Below are positions 36,512 through 47,401 of a stretch of DNA of 64,000 nucleotides, one piece after another. The stretch lies in NCBI RefSeq assembly GCF_963169125.1, contig NC_084801.1, positions 115,533,061 through 115,597,060 on the forward strand, written 5' to 3'. The notes under the pieces were generated by a model that saw only the letters and a program-made list of their open reading frames with translations, made no database searches and had not been told where the DNA came from. Position numbers and translations under genes: made by a program. The DNA is from Humulus lupulus. Taxonomy: Eukaryota > Streptophyta > Magnoliopsida > Rosales > Cannabaceae. The stretch's first letter is position 1, and each line of letters begins with the position of its first letter.

Positions 36512-37499
36512 AGTCAAAATTATGGGTTGCAACCCATTATAACTTTTGTGATTATATTTTTGTGCCCTTGGGTCAAAGACAATTTATAGCTCGATTCTGA
36601 GCTATTTTATATCTTATGATTTTATATCTTAATAGTATTTTTTATGCTTTCAACTTTTTGGCTTGAAAGCCCTTTTTGCACATTGACTACCTTTATATTT
36701 TGGTTTTGCCTTAATACTATGCATCATATTTCAAGCATGTTACTAAAGACTTGCTTTTATACTTATTTATTTGTATAAATATATGTTGGGTTTAAGCTCG
36801 AATTTCAATACATTCATGCATAGTTTATTCGAAATATCCATTTTCGACTTCGTTGTTGTCAAGGTCGAACTTTACTTTTACCATGTATTTGAAAAATACC
36901 CAACGGGTATGTAATCTTGTTAGTCTAGTTATATTCTGCTTTTCCAGTTAATTTTCCTCATCCTCGAGTATGGCCTCGAGGTTGCGAGGTCGACACTTTT
37001 TGCAAAAATTTCCAACCCTAGTTTCGACTTGTAGATTATAGTTGGTTTATCAAGAATTCCAACTTTTGACTATCGATTAGGTATTGCTGGTTTGTTCCAG
37101 ACTTGTTTTGTTCGCGTGTTTGGTTCCATACACTTATTGTTGTCTTCATGTCAGGTTAATAATCCAAACATTTCTATTAGAGTTACTTTTTATTTATGTT
37201 ATATTTTTTCGAGCCTATGGTATGATTATATACCACTTATGCCCTCTCAATATCCTATGATTGCGATCTTAGGTTATTGAATTTCGAGGGTTTGCAAAAA
37301 AGTATAATAATAAAAATACAACGTTTGAATGAATTCAGTACTTTATTGATGAAAAGCAAAAAATCAAATACATGTTTGGTTAAAACGAATAAACATCATT
37401 CCTACATTACTGATAATAAGGTCGTAGATGTTAACCATTCCAAGCTCGTGGAACCAGTCCTCCATTCAGTCTCACCATCTTATAAACTCCAGGTTAAAT
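36512..37499. other. Element B space between convergent genes
   Basis: Lies between the 3' end of the plus-strand antisense gene and the 3' end of minus-strand pol. AT-rich. No coding sequence is supported. It probably held the transcript ends of both genes. Confidence 0.5.
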
Positions 37500-38700
37500 A
37501 ATGGACTCGATCTGGTAGGGTCTCTCCCAATTAGGCCCAAGCACCCCAGCAGATGGGTCTCGGGTGGCCAAAAACACAAGTCTTAACACCAAGTCTCCCA
37601 ATCCAAATTTCCTATCTCGGACCTTTTTGTTAAAATATCTCGTTACCCTATGCTAGTATGTAGCATTTTTCAACTAGCCTTCATCTCGTCTTTCTTCGAT
37701 GAGGTCCAAACTTTCTTCGAGTTGGGATTGGTTCGAGGTTTGGTCATATGCGTCACGCCTTATGGTTGGGATTTTGACCTCGATGGGAAACATGGCCTTG
37801 AACCCATAAGCCAGGGAGAAAAGGGGTATGCCCCGTCAAGGTTCATGTCATTGTTCTATATGCCCACAAGACTTGAGGTAGCTCCTCTAGTCATCTCCCC
37901 TTTGCTTCTTCCAGTCTTTTCTTCATTGAACTTTTTAAAGTTTTGTTAACTACTTCGACCTGGCCATTTTCTTGGGAATGGGCCACAGAGGAGAAACTTT
38001 TTATTATCCCATTCTTTTCGCAAAAGTGTGTAAAAAAATCACTGTCGAACTGGGTCCCATTATCCGATGCAATCTTCCTAGGGATCCCGTATCTACAGAT
38101 GATGTTTTTCACTACGAAATCTAGGACTTTCTTCGAGGTGATGGTTGCTAAGGGTTGGGCTTCAGTCCATTTTGTGAAATAGTCGACAATGACTACATCA
38201 TATCTTACTCCACTTTTTCCAGTTGGCAAGGAGCCTATGAGGTCGATTCCCCATATCATGAACGACCATGGGGAGCTCATCAAGGTAAGCTTGGTGGGTG
38301 GAGCTTACGGTATCGAAGCGAACCATTGGCATTTATCACAGTGTCTGACATACTTGAATGATTCTGCCTTGACTGTTGGCCAGAATTATCCTTGCCTAAT
38401 CACCTTTTTTGACAAGCTATGCCTCCCGGTGTGGTCTCCGCAAAATCCTTCATGGATTTCTTCCAAAATATTTTTTTCCTCGGGAGGAGTTACACACCTA
38501 AGTAATGGCATAGAGTATCCCCTTTTGTACAATTTTCCTTCCAAAATGGTATATCTTGGTATTTTGTACATAAGTTTTCTAGCCTCGTTCCAGCCTGCTG
38601 GGAGACTTCCAGTTTTGAGGTAGTCAACTATCGGGGTCATCCATGTGGATTGCGAGTCAATCATGTTTACATCCTCTTCCTCAGGCTTGGTTATGCTCAA
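37500..38700 (-). pseudogene. Element B integrase
   Basis: Minus strand. The N-terminal zinc part is in 38700-38386 (EIHEGFCGDHTGRHSLSKKV). The catalytic core is in 38283-37891, with Asp in WGIDLIGSLPTG, Asp in SDNGTQFDSDFF and Glu in NGQVEVVNKTLK. The C-terminal domain (37503-37650) reads GDLVLRLVFLATRD and GVLGPNWERPYQIE. The closest match in the window is element A's integrase. Frames change between segments and stops occur, so it is dead. Confidence 0.85.
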
Positions 38701-38882
38701 GGTAGGTAGGAATTCTACTGGGAGACGTTGAGTGTGTTAGCTTCATTGGTTGTGGCGAGCCTGGCCAATGCATCTGCATTCGAATTTTGTTCTCGGGGAA
38801 CTTGTTCTATGGCGTAGAACTTGAACCCCCCAAATGCTTCTTTAACTTTCTCCAAGAAAGCCACCATTTTTATGCCACGAGC

Positions 38883-39221
38883 CTAATATTCACCCAGGAC
38901 TTTGTTAACAACCAATTGTGAGTCGCTATAGCAATGAATGGCTTTTATTCTGAGCTCAATGGCTATCCGAAGACCCGCTAACAACGCCTCATATTCAACC
39001 TCGTTGTTCGATGCCTCATATTCAACCTCGTTATTCGATGCCTCAAAGCCAAACCTCAGAGCTGAGTGGAAGCAATTTCCCACTTGGGTTATTAGAATGA
39101 TCCCTGCCCCCGATCCATTTTCATTGGAGGACCCATCAGCGTAAAGTCTCCATAGCTCACAGGCTGGGGTTACGACTTCCTCGTTGGAGATCCCTGTGCA
39201 TTCGATAATGAAATCTTCCAA
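38883..39221 (-). pseudogene. Element B archaeal-type RNase H
   Basis: The second RNase H domain that marks Tat-lineage elements. The YADGSSNENGSGAGIIL segment has the first acidic residue, NEVEYEALLAGLR the Glu, and CYSDSQLVVNKVLGEY the next Asp. A 27-bp unit encoding ASNNEVEYE is duplicated in tandem (38986-39012 and 39013-39039), inserting nine residues at the catalytic Glu. Confidence 0.85.
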
Positions 39222-39644
39222 AGCCCATCCTTTGATTGTTGTTCTAAGATGATAGGTAATCTCGAACTGTCTGAGCTCGATAGCCCATTTCTACAATCTT
39301 TCGAATGCTTCAGGCTTGGATAATACTTGAATCAACGGCCGATCAGTTAACACATGAATAAGATGTGCTTGGAAATAGGGTCGAAGCTTTTGAGATGCGT
39401 GCATTAGGCTCAAAGCCAGTTTCTCCATTGATGGGTATCTCAATTCTTCCCCCAGTAACCTCTTGCTAACATAGTATACAGACTTTTGTACTTTCTCACC
39501 CTCCCGTACAAGTACTGCACTAATGGCATGCTCGGTTGTAGCGAGGTATAAGTATAAAACTTCCCTTGCTATCGGTTTAGACAAGATCGGTGGCCTTGTG
39601 AGGTGTTTCTTAACATTCTGAAACGTGAGTTCACACTCGTCCGA
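39222..39644 (-). pseudogene. Element B first (gypsy-type) RNase H, C-terminal portion
   Basis: Minus strand: SKPIAREVLYLYLATTEHA, VYYVSKRLLGEELRYPSMEK, LRPYFQAHLIHVLTDRPL. The frame continues upstream into 54011-54110 (SKFISKSTDRCLPFFNIL, KFEW), proving that the 14.4 kb insert between them came later. A stop follows EAFERL (39288-39293 area). Confidence 0.85.
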
Positions 39645-39769
39645 TGTAACATGCCAAATTTCCTAATAAGGCGCAGGGCCTTGATTAGGGGGTCATGATG
39701 GAAAATTATGGAATTATGTGATTATGTGATCTTTATGTGCATCATTATGTGATTATGTGAGTTATATTA

Positions 39770-40362
39770 TGTTATCCAATAAATTAGCATTTGTGACGTG
39801 GCGGGTAAATCTCTTGACACGTGGCTGATACCTGGACGGCGTTTGCTAGAGTATCGACCAGGAGGCGCAGCAAGAGCAGGACAAGCCTGTTTTTCCCACG
39901 ACCAGTCTGGTCGGTAGTTCCGCTGGCAAGGCAACAATTATGAGAAGATCTTTGTGAATCCCGAATTTATCTCACGCAATCTTCTGGATATCCCATTATT
40001 CAGGGGATAATATCTGTAACAATATTTTGTAACCCTCCATGAGCCTATAAATAGTAAGATATAGCTCAAGGGAAGGGACTTTTGGAAGGGCAGTTGAATC
40101 AGAGAGATATAGAATTTCTTCTAGAAAATTGGTATTGTTTTGTGAGAAGTGTTGAAACTCATTGAACCCAAGTTCTCTGATCATACTTCTGATTTCATAT
40201 CAATATAATTCTAAGTGGACGTAGGTCATTACCAGATCCTGGGGCCGAACCACTATAAATTGCTGTCTTTTCTTTACTTTCGCCATTATATTACTTTCTT
40301 TATATCTGTCCATATCATTCATATCTTGACTCCGTGTCAGTTGGCTAAATCGTGGGTCAACA
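39770..40362 (+). repeat. Element A 5' LTR
   Basis: TGTTATCCAATAAATT…GGGTCAACA. Contains gagcctataaatagtaag (TATA-like, about 40038-40055), a candidate Pol II start for the element's sense transcript. Aligned without gaps to the 3' LTR, with 8 differences. Confidence 0.95.
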
Positions 40363-40365
40363 TTC

Positions 40366-40383
40366 TGGTGCTTTCATTGAGAG
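40366..40383 (+). other. Element A primer-binding site (candidate)
   Basis: TGGTGCTTTCATTGAGAG begins 3 nt after the LTR end and starts with the required TGG. I cannot name the tRNA from sequence alone. Confidence 0.55.
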
Positions 40384-40410
40384 AACAATTCATTGCTGTG
40401 AAGAAAACTG

Positions 40411-43302
40411 ATGGCAAAAGCAGGAAGGAAAGCTGGCCAAACTGCCGCCACTGCACCATCGAATCCACCACCTCCTCCTCCACCCGCAAGCATGGCGGAA
40501 GATGAGCCGCAACTGGATTTTGAAGAGGAGGAAATGGACGACGCGACGCTGAAGAGCACCCTGGGCGCGTTGCAAGAAGAATTGGCTAGTCTGAGAGCCA
40601 ATCAAGAGACTGCCGCAGAAGCTATGGCAAGGCAGCAGCAGGAACTTGATCGTCAGCGGGCGGAGTTGAGCGAGAGACAAGCAGAGGTAGATCACCGCCA
40701 GACCGAGGCCATGGCAGCCCTTGAAGCGGCCTTGCTGTTGGCCAGAAATCAGGCTGCGCCTGCCTCGCAGCCTAACCAGCCTGAGAATGGGCCACCTCAG
40801 AAGGGTCCCAATCCTAGCCCACCAATCCATCCTTCAAGTCCGCAAAGGCCCGAGCAGCCTCAGATGCCCCATGACGATGTCCCACTGGACCCCGAGGCAA
40901 ATCCACCATCCCAAGCTGCTCGAGGGAATCCCCCGCAGCAAAGGCAGAATGGGACCGAGCGACAGCCTCGTAGCCCTAGACGCCGCGAGAATAATGGGCC
41001 ACCCCAAGCGAACAGAGGTCACTACCCTCCTGGTAACAGGAGGGACTCGGAGTTAGGCTCTGCGGTCCGTGGACCCCCACGGCATGATAATGCAAGGGGA
41101 CATCGCGACCAGTGCAGGCCACCCTCTAACGCTCGAGGTGCTTCTGCCAGAGACGGGAATAGAGGGAATAGCCAATCTTACCACAGCCAATCAAAATTCA
41201 AAGATGGCCACGGCTACAACGAGGCAGACTCAGGCAAGGGCAATGCTGATGGAAGGAACGAAAATAGAGGTAAAAGCAGGAGCCAGATACCTCAAGATGA
41301 CCAACCAAATAGACAAGATGTTGGGGGGCAACCCAGGCAAAATAATGTCTTCAACCGGCTCGGAGGTAGCGAGCAACGGAGAAGAGAAGAAGATCTAAGA
41401 GACATACTCAATGATCGTCGGGAGAAGCATGGTGATAACATTCCCCCAGCAGCAGAGACCACAGCTATTCCTACTGCGTTGCAAGCCCAGATAGACGCAC
41501 TAAATCAGGCTGTGCAACAGCTGGTCGGAGGAAGGACCTCCTACATCGACCACGATAGGAGAAAGGGCACTCCATTTATCCAAAGAATAGCCAACGCAGA
41601 GACTCCCAGCAAGTTCAAAATGCCTACTCTCCCGAACTTTGATGGATACGGGGATCCCGTCTCGCATGTGAATAAGTTTGAAATCCAGATGGACATTCAG
41701 AAAGTGTCTGAAGACGCTCGGTGCAGGATCTTTCCTGCAACACTTTCTGAAGCCGCACAGGAATGGTTCTTTAAGTTCCCACCGGCAAGCATAGTTTCAT
41801 GGGAAATGTTCGTAAGGGAGTTCTACGGACAGTTCTACGCAGGTCGTGTCCACCCGACCGAAGCAAACCAACTGGTCGAGATCCGCCAGCAGGATGGGGA
41901 ATCACTAAAGGATTACATCCAACGTTTTATGCGAGCGGCAGCCGGAGCAAAAACAGTCGGAGACGAAGGAAAAATGATTGCTATAACTGCGGGAGTGAGG
42001 CGCCGTTCGCCCCTCTGGAAAAGTCTTCGTAAGGACGGAGTTAAAACAACCCAAGAGTTCTTGGATCGAGCCGATCGTTTCATAAAGCTCGAGGAAGCCA
42101 TTGCTGACGATGGGAAACCCTCAAACAAGGGAAAAAAGACCGCCGAACCTTCCAAAGCGGCCAATGGGTCCAAACCTAATGGCAACGACAAAGGCCATAA
42201 AAGCGGCAACGGTAATGGAAAAAATGGCGGGAAACGACCATATAACGAGCCCTCCACCTCCGATAATAAACGTGCCAAGGGTAATCACTATGAACCTAGG
42301 TTCACTAACTACACTGCCCTCATCGAGTCTCGAGGAGAGGTTTACCAGGCCACGAGCTCTAGTGTGCCTTACAAGAAGCCTGGGCCCATTCGAAAGGACA
42401 TTTTGAAAAGAGACACCACCAAGTTTTGTCGTTACCATAACGACTACGGACATGACACCAATGAATGCAACCAGTTAAAAGACGAGATCGAGTTCCTTAT
42501 AAGACAAGGACACTTGAGAAGGTACGTACGGGCCTCGGGAACTTCCCAACGAGAAGCTCCAGGTGGCAACGAGCAGACGTCTACACGCCAGCGCTCGCCA
42601 CCATTACAGCCTGCCCCCGTAGCTGGAATGCTCTTAACCAACTGTGGAGGCCCACACCTCGCAGGAAATAGCGGAAAGGCTAGAGAACGATATGCTCGAA
42701 CTCTACGCCACGACCAGGACATCGAGATGATGACTGTGGAGGACCGCGCGCTGAAAAAGGCCCGCTCAGAGGAGTACGGGATAGCCTTCCCTGAGGGCAA
42801 TGCCCAGCACGTCCGGTTCCCACATTCCGATCCGCTGGTCGTGGATATCCAAATGGCCAATATGATGGTAAAAAGAGTACTGGTTGATACAAGAAGTTCA
42901 GTGAACATCCTGTATAAATCAACGCTGGAACGCATGAAGCTATCCGTGAAGGACCTGGAGCCCTGCAATCAAACCATATACGGCTTCTCTGGAGAAGGAC
43001 TCGCACCAGCCGGAATGATCAAACTCCCAGTGACAACGGGTACAGCGCCTGCCTCAAGGACATTACTCGCCACTTTTGTAGTGGTCGATTGTCCTTCAGC
43101 GTATAACGCCGTTATTGGAAGACCCATACTGGTTGAACTGAGGGCCATCATCTCCATGTGGCATCTAGCCATGAAGTTCCCAACAGACGCAGGGGTAGGA
43201 TGCGTTTTAGGGAACCAAAGGGAGGCCAGAGAATGTTACAACGCCTCAATTACAAAGGCAAAAAGTGGAGCGTTGAGGAGCGCAACCCCAGAGCGATTGT
43301 AG
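40411..43302 (+). CDS. Element A gag-protease
   Basis: An open 963-codon frame from ATG 40411. Residues about 30-115 are acidic/Gln-rich and probably coiled coil (EELASLRANQETAAEAMARQ). Residues 115-330 are a Pro/Arg/Asn-rich linker. Residues about 403-560 form the retrotransposon gag domain (PTLPNFDGYGDPVSHV; AAQEWFFKFPPASIVSWE; FYAGRVHPTEANQL). At about 671 lies an FCRYHNDYGHDTNEC zinc-type motif in place of a classical knuckle. The protease begins near residue 826 with VDTRSSVNIL: the catalytic D-T-G has become D-T-R (codon 42892-42894), which should inactivate it. It ends at TAG 43300-43302, but the same frame continues into RT after a second TAG (43348-43350), so the original product was probably one gag-pol polyprotein. 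Confidence 0.9.
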   Translation: MAKAGRKAGQTAATAPSNPPPPPPPASMAEDEPQLDFEEEEMDDATLKSTLGALQEELASLRANQETAAEAMARQQQELDRQRAELSERQAEVDHRQTEAMAALEAALLLARNQAAPASQPNQPENGPPQKGPNPSPPIHPSSPQRPEQPQMPHDDVPLDPEANPPSQAARGNPPQQRQNGTERQPRSPRRRENNGPPQANRGHYPPGNRRDSELGSAVRGPPRHDNARGHRDQCRPPSNARGASARDGNRGNSQSYHSQSKFKDGHGYNEADSGKGNADGRNENRGKSRSQIPQDDQPNRQDVGGQPRQNNVFNRLGGSEQRRREEDLRDILNDRREKHGDNIPPAAETTAIPTALQAQIDALNQAVQQLVGGRTSYIDHDRRKGTPFIQRIANAETPSKFKMPTLPNFDGYGDPVSHVNKFEIQMDIQKVSEDARCRIFPATLSEAAQEWFFKFPPASIVSWEMFVREFYGQFYAGRVHPTEANQLVEIRQQDGESLKDYIQRFMRAAAGAKTVGDEGKMIAITAGVRRRSPLWKSLRKDGVKTTQEFLDRADRFIKLEEAIADDGKPSNKGKKTAEPSKAANGSKPNGNDKGHKSGNGNGKNGGKRPYNEPSTSDNKRAKGNHYEPRFTNYTALIESRGEVYQATSSSVPYKKPGPIRKDILKRDTTKFCRYHNDYGHDTNECNQLKDEIEFLIRQGHLRRYVRASGTSQREAPGGNEQTSTRQRSPPLQPAPVAGMLLTNCGGPHLAGNSGKARERYARTLRHDQDIEMMTVEDRALKKARSEEYGIAFPEGNAQHVRFPHSDPLVVDIQMANMMVKRVLVDTRSSVNILYKSTLERMKLSVKDLEPCNQTIYGFSGEGLAPAGMIKLPVTTGTAPASRTLLATFVVVDCPSAYNAVIGRPILVELRAIISMWHLAMKFPTDAGVGCVLGNQREARECYNASITKAKSGALRSATPERL

Positions 43303-43377
43303 ATGACAGAGGATGGACAAACCCAATCAGGTGGTAAAGTCACCAAATAGGGTGTTGCCCAAAGTAAGGATATAGAT

Positions 43378-44907
43378 TTGGATCCTTGCTTTGGGGATTT
43401 TGAAGAAAATATAGGACCCATCGAGGACCTGGAAGAGGTCCAACTCGATGAAAAAGATCCAACCAGAGTCGTAAGGGTTGGGAAAAATTTAGAACCTACC
43501 ACAAAGCAGGCGCTAGTAAGATTCTTGCAAGAGAACCAAGAAGTTTTCGCCTGGTCGCATAAAGACATGGTTGGAATAGACCCTGCAGTAATCAGCCATG
43601 TCCTGAACATAAACAAAGCCTTTCCACCGGTGCAACAAAAAAGAAGGCTGCTCGATAAAGATAGATCAAAGGCCTTAAAAGAAGAAGTCGAAAGACTTAA
43701 AGAAAATGGGTTCATCAGGGTAGCGTTTTATCCGTCGTGGGTCTCAAATCCGGTGCTGGTCCCCAAGCCAAACGGCAAGTGGCGGACCTGTGTGGATTTT
43801 ACAGACCTCAATAAGGCCATGAGACTGCAGGACATGAGATCCTCTCGTTCATGGATGCATATTCAGGTTACAAGCCCAAAAGACTGCTTCCCACTCCCGA
43901 GGATCGACCAGCTAGTCGATGCAACTGCAGGACATGAGATCCTCTCGTTCATGGATGCATATTCAGGTTACAACCAAATCAGCATGCACCCCCCTGACGA
44001 GGATCACACCAGCTTTCGGACCGATACGGGCTTGTATTGTTACAGAGTAATGCCCTTCGGACTGAAAAACGCAGGTGCGACTTACCAACGACTGGTCAAC
44101 CACATGTTCAAAGAGCTAATTGGGATAAGCATGGAAGTATATGTGGATGACATGCTCGTAAAGTCCAAAAAGGCAGAAGGACATGTGAGGGATTTGCAGA
44201 AATGCTTTAACGTGCTGAACAAGTATCAGATGAAATTAAACCCCCTCAAATGTTCCTTTGGAGTCGGATCGGGGAATTTTTTGGGGTTCATAGTAAATTC
44301 AAGAGGAATCGAGGCCAACCCCGACAAGATAAAAGCGCTGATCGACATGAAGTCGCCGAAGAAAATCAAGGATGTACAAAGCCTGACCGGAAGGATCGCT
44401 GCCCTGGGCAGATTCATCTCAAAGTCAACTGACAAGTGCGTTCCATTCTTCAATCTACTCAGGGCAAATAAGAAGTTTGAATGGACGGAAGATTGCAAGC
44501 AAGCATTCCAGACCTTAAAGGCTCATATGTCGCAACCTCCCATCCTATCAAAACCAATCGAAGGAGAGACTTTGTATATTTATCTGGCGATTACCGAAGT
44601 TGCTGCAAGTGCGGTACTAATACGGGAGGAAGAAGGTGTGCAGAAAGCTGTTTATTACGTCAGCAAAAGGCTCATCGGTGCGGAATTAAAATATCCTCCG
44701 ATCGAAAGATTAGCATATTGCCTAATTCTAGCCTCCAGAAAGTTGCGTCCGTACTTCTAAGCTCATCCTATCACAGTTCTGACCGACCAGCCCCTTCGGC
44801 AAGTCCTCCAAAAACTGGAGGCGGCTAGTCGACTGTTAAAATGGGCGGTCGAATTGGGACAGTTCGACGTAACTTATTCACCATGAGCAGCAATAAAAGG
44901 GAAAGTC
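43378..44907 (+). pseudogene. Element A reverse transcriptase and first RNase H
   Basis: Same frame as gag. RT motifs: VLVPKPNGKWRTCVDFTDLN, PKDCFPLPRIDQLVD, SFMDAYSGYNQISMHP, VMPFGLKNAGATYQRLVN, catalytic YVDDMLVKS, and LGFIVNSRGIEANPDKIKAL. The gypsy-type RNase H follows (YIYLAITEVAASAVLIREEE; VYYVSKRLIGAELKYP). A 50-bp copy of downstream sequence (43824-43873, identical to 43924-43973) interrupts the LNKA…PKD motif, adding 19 codons for one and keeping frame. The frame ends at TAA 44758-44760, and another TGA is at 44884-44886. Both are at positions where a C-to-T change from Gln or Arg is the simplest explanation. Confidence 0.9.
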
Positions 44908-45396
44908 TTGGCCGATTTTATTGCGGAGTTCACCGAACTCCCCAACAACGAGTTGTGCGAACAGCCTGAAGCGTCCATGCCTCAAGACAAGACTCCTTCA
45001 TGGAAGCTATTCACGGATGGATCATCTAATGAATCTCACACTGGAGCGGGAGTGATATTGATAACGCCCGAAGGGCATCGACTTCACTGCGCAGTCAGGT
45101 TTGACTTCGCAGCGTCAAACAATGAAGCGGAATACGAGGCACTCCTCGCTGGGCTGAGAATGGCAAGGGATATGAATATAAAAGCGCTCGATGTGTACAA
45201 CGAATCTCAGCTAGTCGTGAATCAAGTCCTGGGAGAATATCAAGCGCGAGGATTAAAGATGATGGCTTACCTCAACAAAACGAAAGATTTGCTAGCACAG
45301 TTTACAAAGTACCCCTCCAGCAGATTCCGCGAGACCAGAATTCGAATGCAGACGCCTTGGCCAAACTCGCAAGTGCTAAAGATGCTGACACCTTGA
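44908..45396 (+). pseudogene. Element A archaeal-type RNase H
   Basis: WKLFTDGSSNESHTGAGVIL gives the first Asp, ASNNEAEYEALLAGLRMA the Glu, and VYNESQLVVNQVLGEY replaces the usual S-D-S with N-E-S, so a catalytic Asp is Glu here. This second RNase H is the hallmark of the Tat lineage. The frame then shifts by a 1-base deletion near 45312, and the downstream QNSNADALAKLASAKD-type sequence continues in another frame (from 45357). Confidence 0.88.
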
Positions 45397-46712
45397 ACAT
45401 AGTCCCAGTAGAGAGATTAAGTGAACCAAGCATTGATGCGGCCGAAGCCAACATGGAAATTCGTATGGAAGATACATGGATGGCGCCTTACCTGGAGTAC
45501 CTGACAAATGGGACATTGCCAGCAGATAGAAACAAAGCTAAAACCGTGCAAAGGCAAGCTGCTAGATACATACTGCTCGACGGTGTTATGTACCGAAGAG
45601 GATATTCAATGCCACTGCTCAGGTGCATTACATCAGAAAAAGCCAAGGAACTCATGAAAGAGGTGCATGAAGGCTTCTGCGGAGATCACGCTGGGGGGCA
45701 GAGCTTGGCGAAAAAAGTTCTCCGACAAGGCTACTTCTGGCCAACAATGAATGAGGATTCAATGGAGTACGTACGAAGATGTGATAAATGTCAAAGGTTC
45801 TCCAAAATCCCACGAGCAGCTCCAAACGAACTAAAGCAGATGCAGAGCCCGTGGCCTTTTGCAATATGGGGAATAGACTTGATTGGATCACTGCCAACGG
45901 GAAAAGGAGGAGTAAAGTACGCAGTTGTGGCAGTTGATTACTTCACAAAATGGGTCGAAGCTGAACCACTCGCAACCATAACGACCAAGAAAGTTCTCGA
46001 CTTTGTCATCAAGAACATTGTGTGCCGCTATGGTTTGCCCAGAAAGATAGTATCAGACAACGGGACCCAATTTGACAGCGACTTGTTCACCGATTTCTGT
46101 GAAAGGCATGGGATAATTAAGAGCTTTTCTTCAGACGCACACCCCCAAGCGAATGGGCAAGTCGAAGCTGTAAACAAAACCCTCAAGGGCACCCTGAAGA
46201 AAAGACTTGAAGAAGCTAAAGGAGCATGGCCAGAACAACTACCTGAAGTCCTCTGGTCGTATAGAACATCTCATCGAACAGCCACAGGACGTACCCCATT
46301 TTCCTTAGCTTATGGGTATGAGGCCATGTTACCCGTCGAGATAGATCCCCCCTCACATCGGCGTTTAACGTACGATCAAGACCAAAACAGACAGCTAATG
46401 CTGGAGTCCTTAGACTCAATTGATGAGATACGAGAAAAATCTCAACTCCGAGTTGCTGCTTATCAGCAAAAAGTCGCCCGGTACTTTAACTCCAAAGTTA
46501 AAGAAAGAAGATTCAACGTCGGAGACTTGGTGTTACGACGAGTTTTCTTGAATACCCGCGACCCCACTGCTGGCGTGCTCGGACCTAACTGGGAAGGACC
46601 TTACCAGATTGAAGAAGTCCTTCACCCAGGCACCTACAAACTTGCACGCTTAAACGGAGATCTCGTTCCACGCTATTGGAATGGAGAACACCTGCGCAAA
46701 TATTATCAATGA
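45357..46712 (+). CDS. Element A integrase
   Basis: An open 451-codon stretch in the frame after the deletion; it would originally have been part of the polyprotein. Zinc N-terminal domain: VHEGFCGDHAGGQSLAKKV … YVRRCDKCQRFSKIP. DDE core: first Asp in WGIDLIGSLPTG, second in SDNGTQFDSDLF, Glu in ANGQVEAVNKTLKG. C-terminal domain: KERRFNVGDLVLRRVFL and GVLGPNWEGPYQIEEVL. No chromodomain, as expected for Tat-type elements. All catalytic residues are present, so this domain alone appears intact. Confidence 0.92.
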   Translation: MAKLASAKDADTLNIVPVERLSEPSIDAAEANMEIRMEDTWMAPYLEYLTNGTLPADRNKAKTVQRQAARYILLDGVMYRRGYSMPLLRCITSEKAKELMKEVHEGFCGDHAGGQSLAKKVLRQGYFWPTMNEDSMEYVRRCDKCQRFSKIPRAAPNELKQMQSPWPFAIWGIDLIGSLPTGKGGVKYAVVAVDYFTKWVEAEPLATITTKKVLDFVIKNIVCRYGLPRKIVSDNGTQFDSDLFTDFCERHGIIKSFSSDAHPQANGQVEAVNKTLKGTLKKRLEEAKGAWPEQLPEVLWSYRTSHRTATGRTPFSLAYGYEAMLPVEIDPPSHRRLTYDQDQNRQLMLESLDSIDEIREKSQLRVAAYQQKVARYFNSKVKERRFNVGDLVLRRVFLNTRDPTAGVLGPNWEGPYQIEEVLHPGTYKLARLNGDLVPRYWNGEHLRKYYQ

Positions 46713-47401
46713 ACAGCCCTTCTTAAAGGACTGGCTTGTTTAAATTTTTTTTTACAAGTTTTGCAAAGAGGGTTAGCCACGATGTATGGCTAACTGCTCG
46801 TATATGTAAGATTCTGTTTCAGAATCATTCGTAAAGACATGATTAGTCTATTTTTAATACGAAATTATAAGGGACTGTGTTCAGCCAGTCGTTCTTGCCA
46901 ACCTTTGTGAATTTACATTTGCAAGTATTTGTTCATTACGTGTGTTGTTTTGCTGTATTACAAGTATCATTTTTCCGCACGAACAGGAATGTTCGGACAG
47001 GCCATGGCCAAGGCAAGTGACCAAGGACCTAAAGCTCCTCGATCACTTGGGGGGCATATAAGGCACATCGATAGCAAAGCATACTCTCAAGGTATGTAAA
47101 CACATGAACAAAATGAGTGAAAGCATGCTTCAAGTACTTAGAGTATTTTTTCAAAATATATGTTTTGTTAAATCATGCCAAAGTACTATGCTAAGTTCGG
47201 TCATACGGACAAACATTATAATAAGTAAAAATATTATAGCACCAAGAGTTAAGCTTTTACACCGCAAGCATTGCTGCTTGGATGTAACTGTTCAAACAAA
47301 AAGATTTACTGCCCGTGCAGCAAAGTTAAAAAGAAACTATTGTCTTTACATCACGACCCGTGGGTCGCATGTTCAAAAAAGAAAAATAGTTAAATAATAA
47401 A
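46713..47401. other. Element A space between convergent genes
   Basis: Between integrase (plus) and the antisense gene (minus). AT-rich, with several short T runs. No supported coding sequence. The 3' ends of both transcripts must lie in or near here. Confidence 0.6.

Noticed and set aside
40834..42968. Several long minus-strand open frames opposite element A gag
   Set aside because: They overlap the well-supported gag domain in GC-richer coding sequence, are Ser/Arg/Leu-rich shadows, and show no recognisable family or splice signals.
43300..43350. The two TAG codons between gag and pol as programmed readthrough signals
   Set aside because: Two separate TAGs in one short interval plus other stops and a frameshift downstream fit decay better; I see no downstream structure that would support readthrough.
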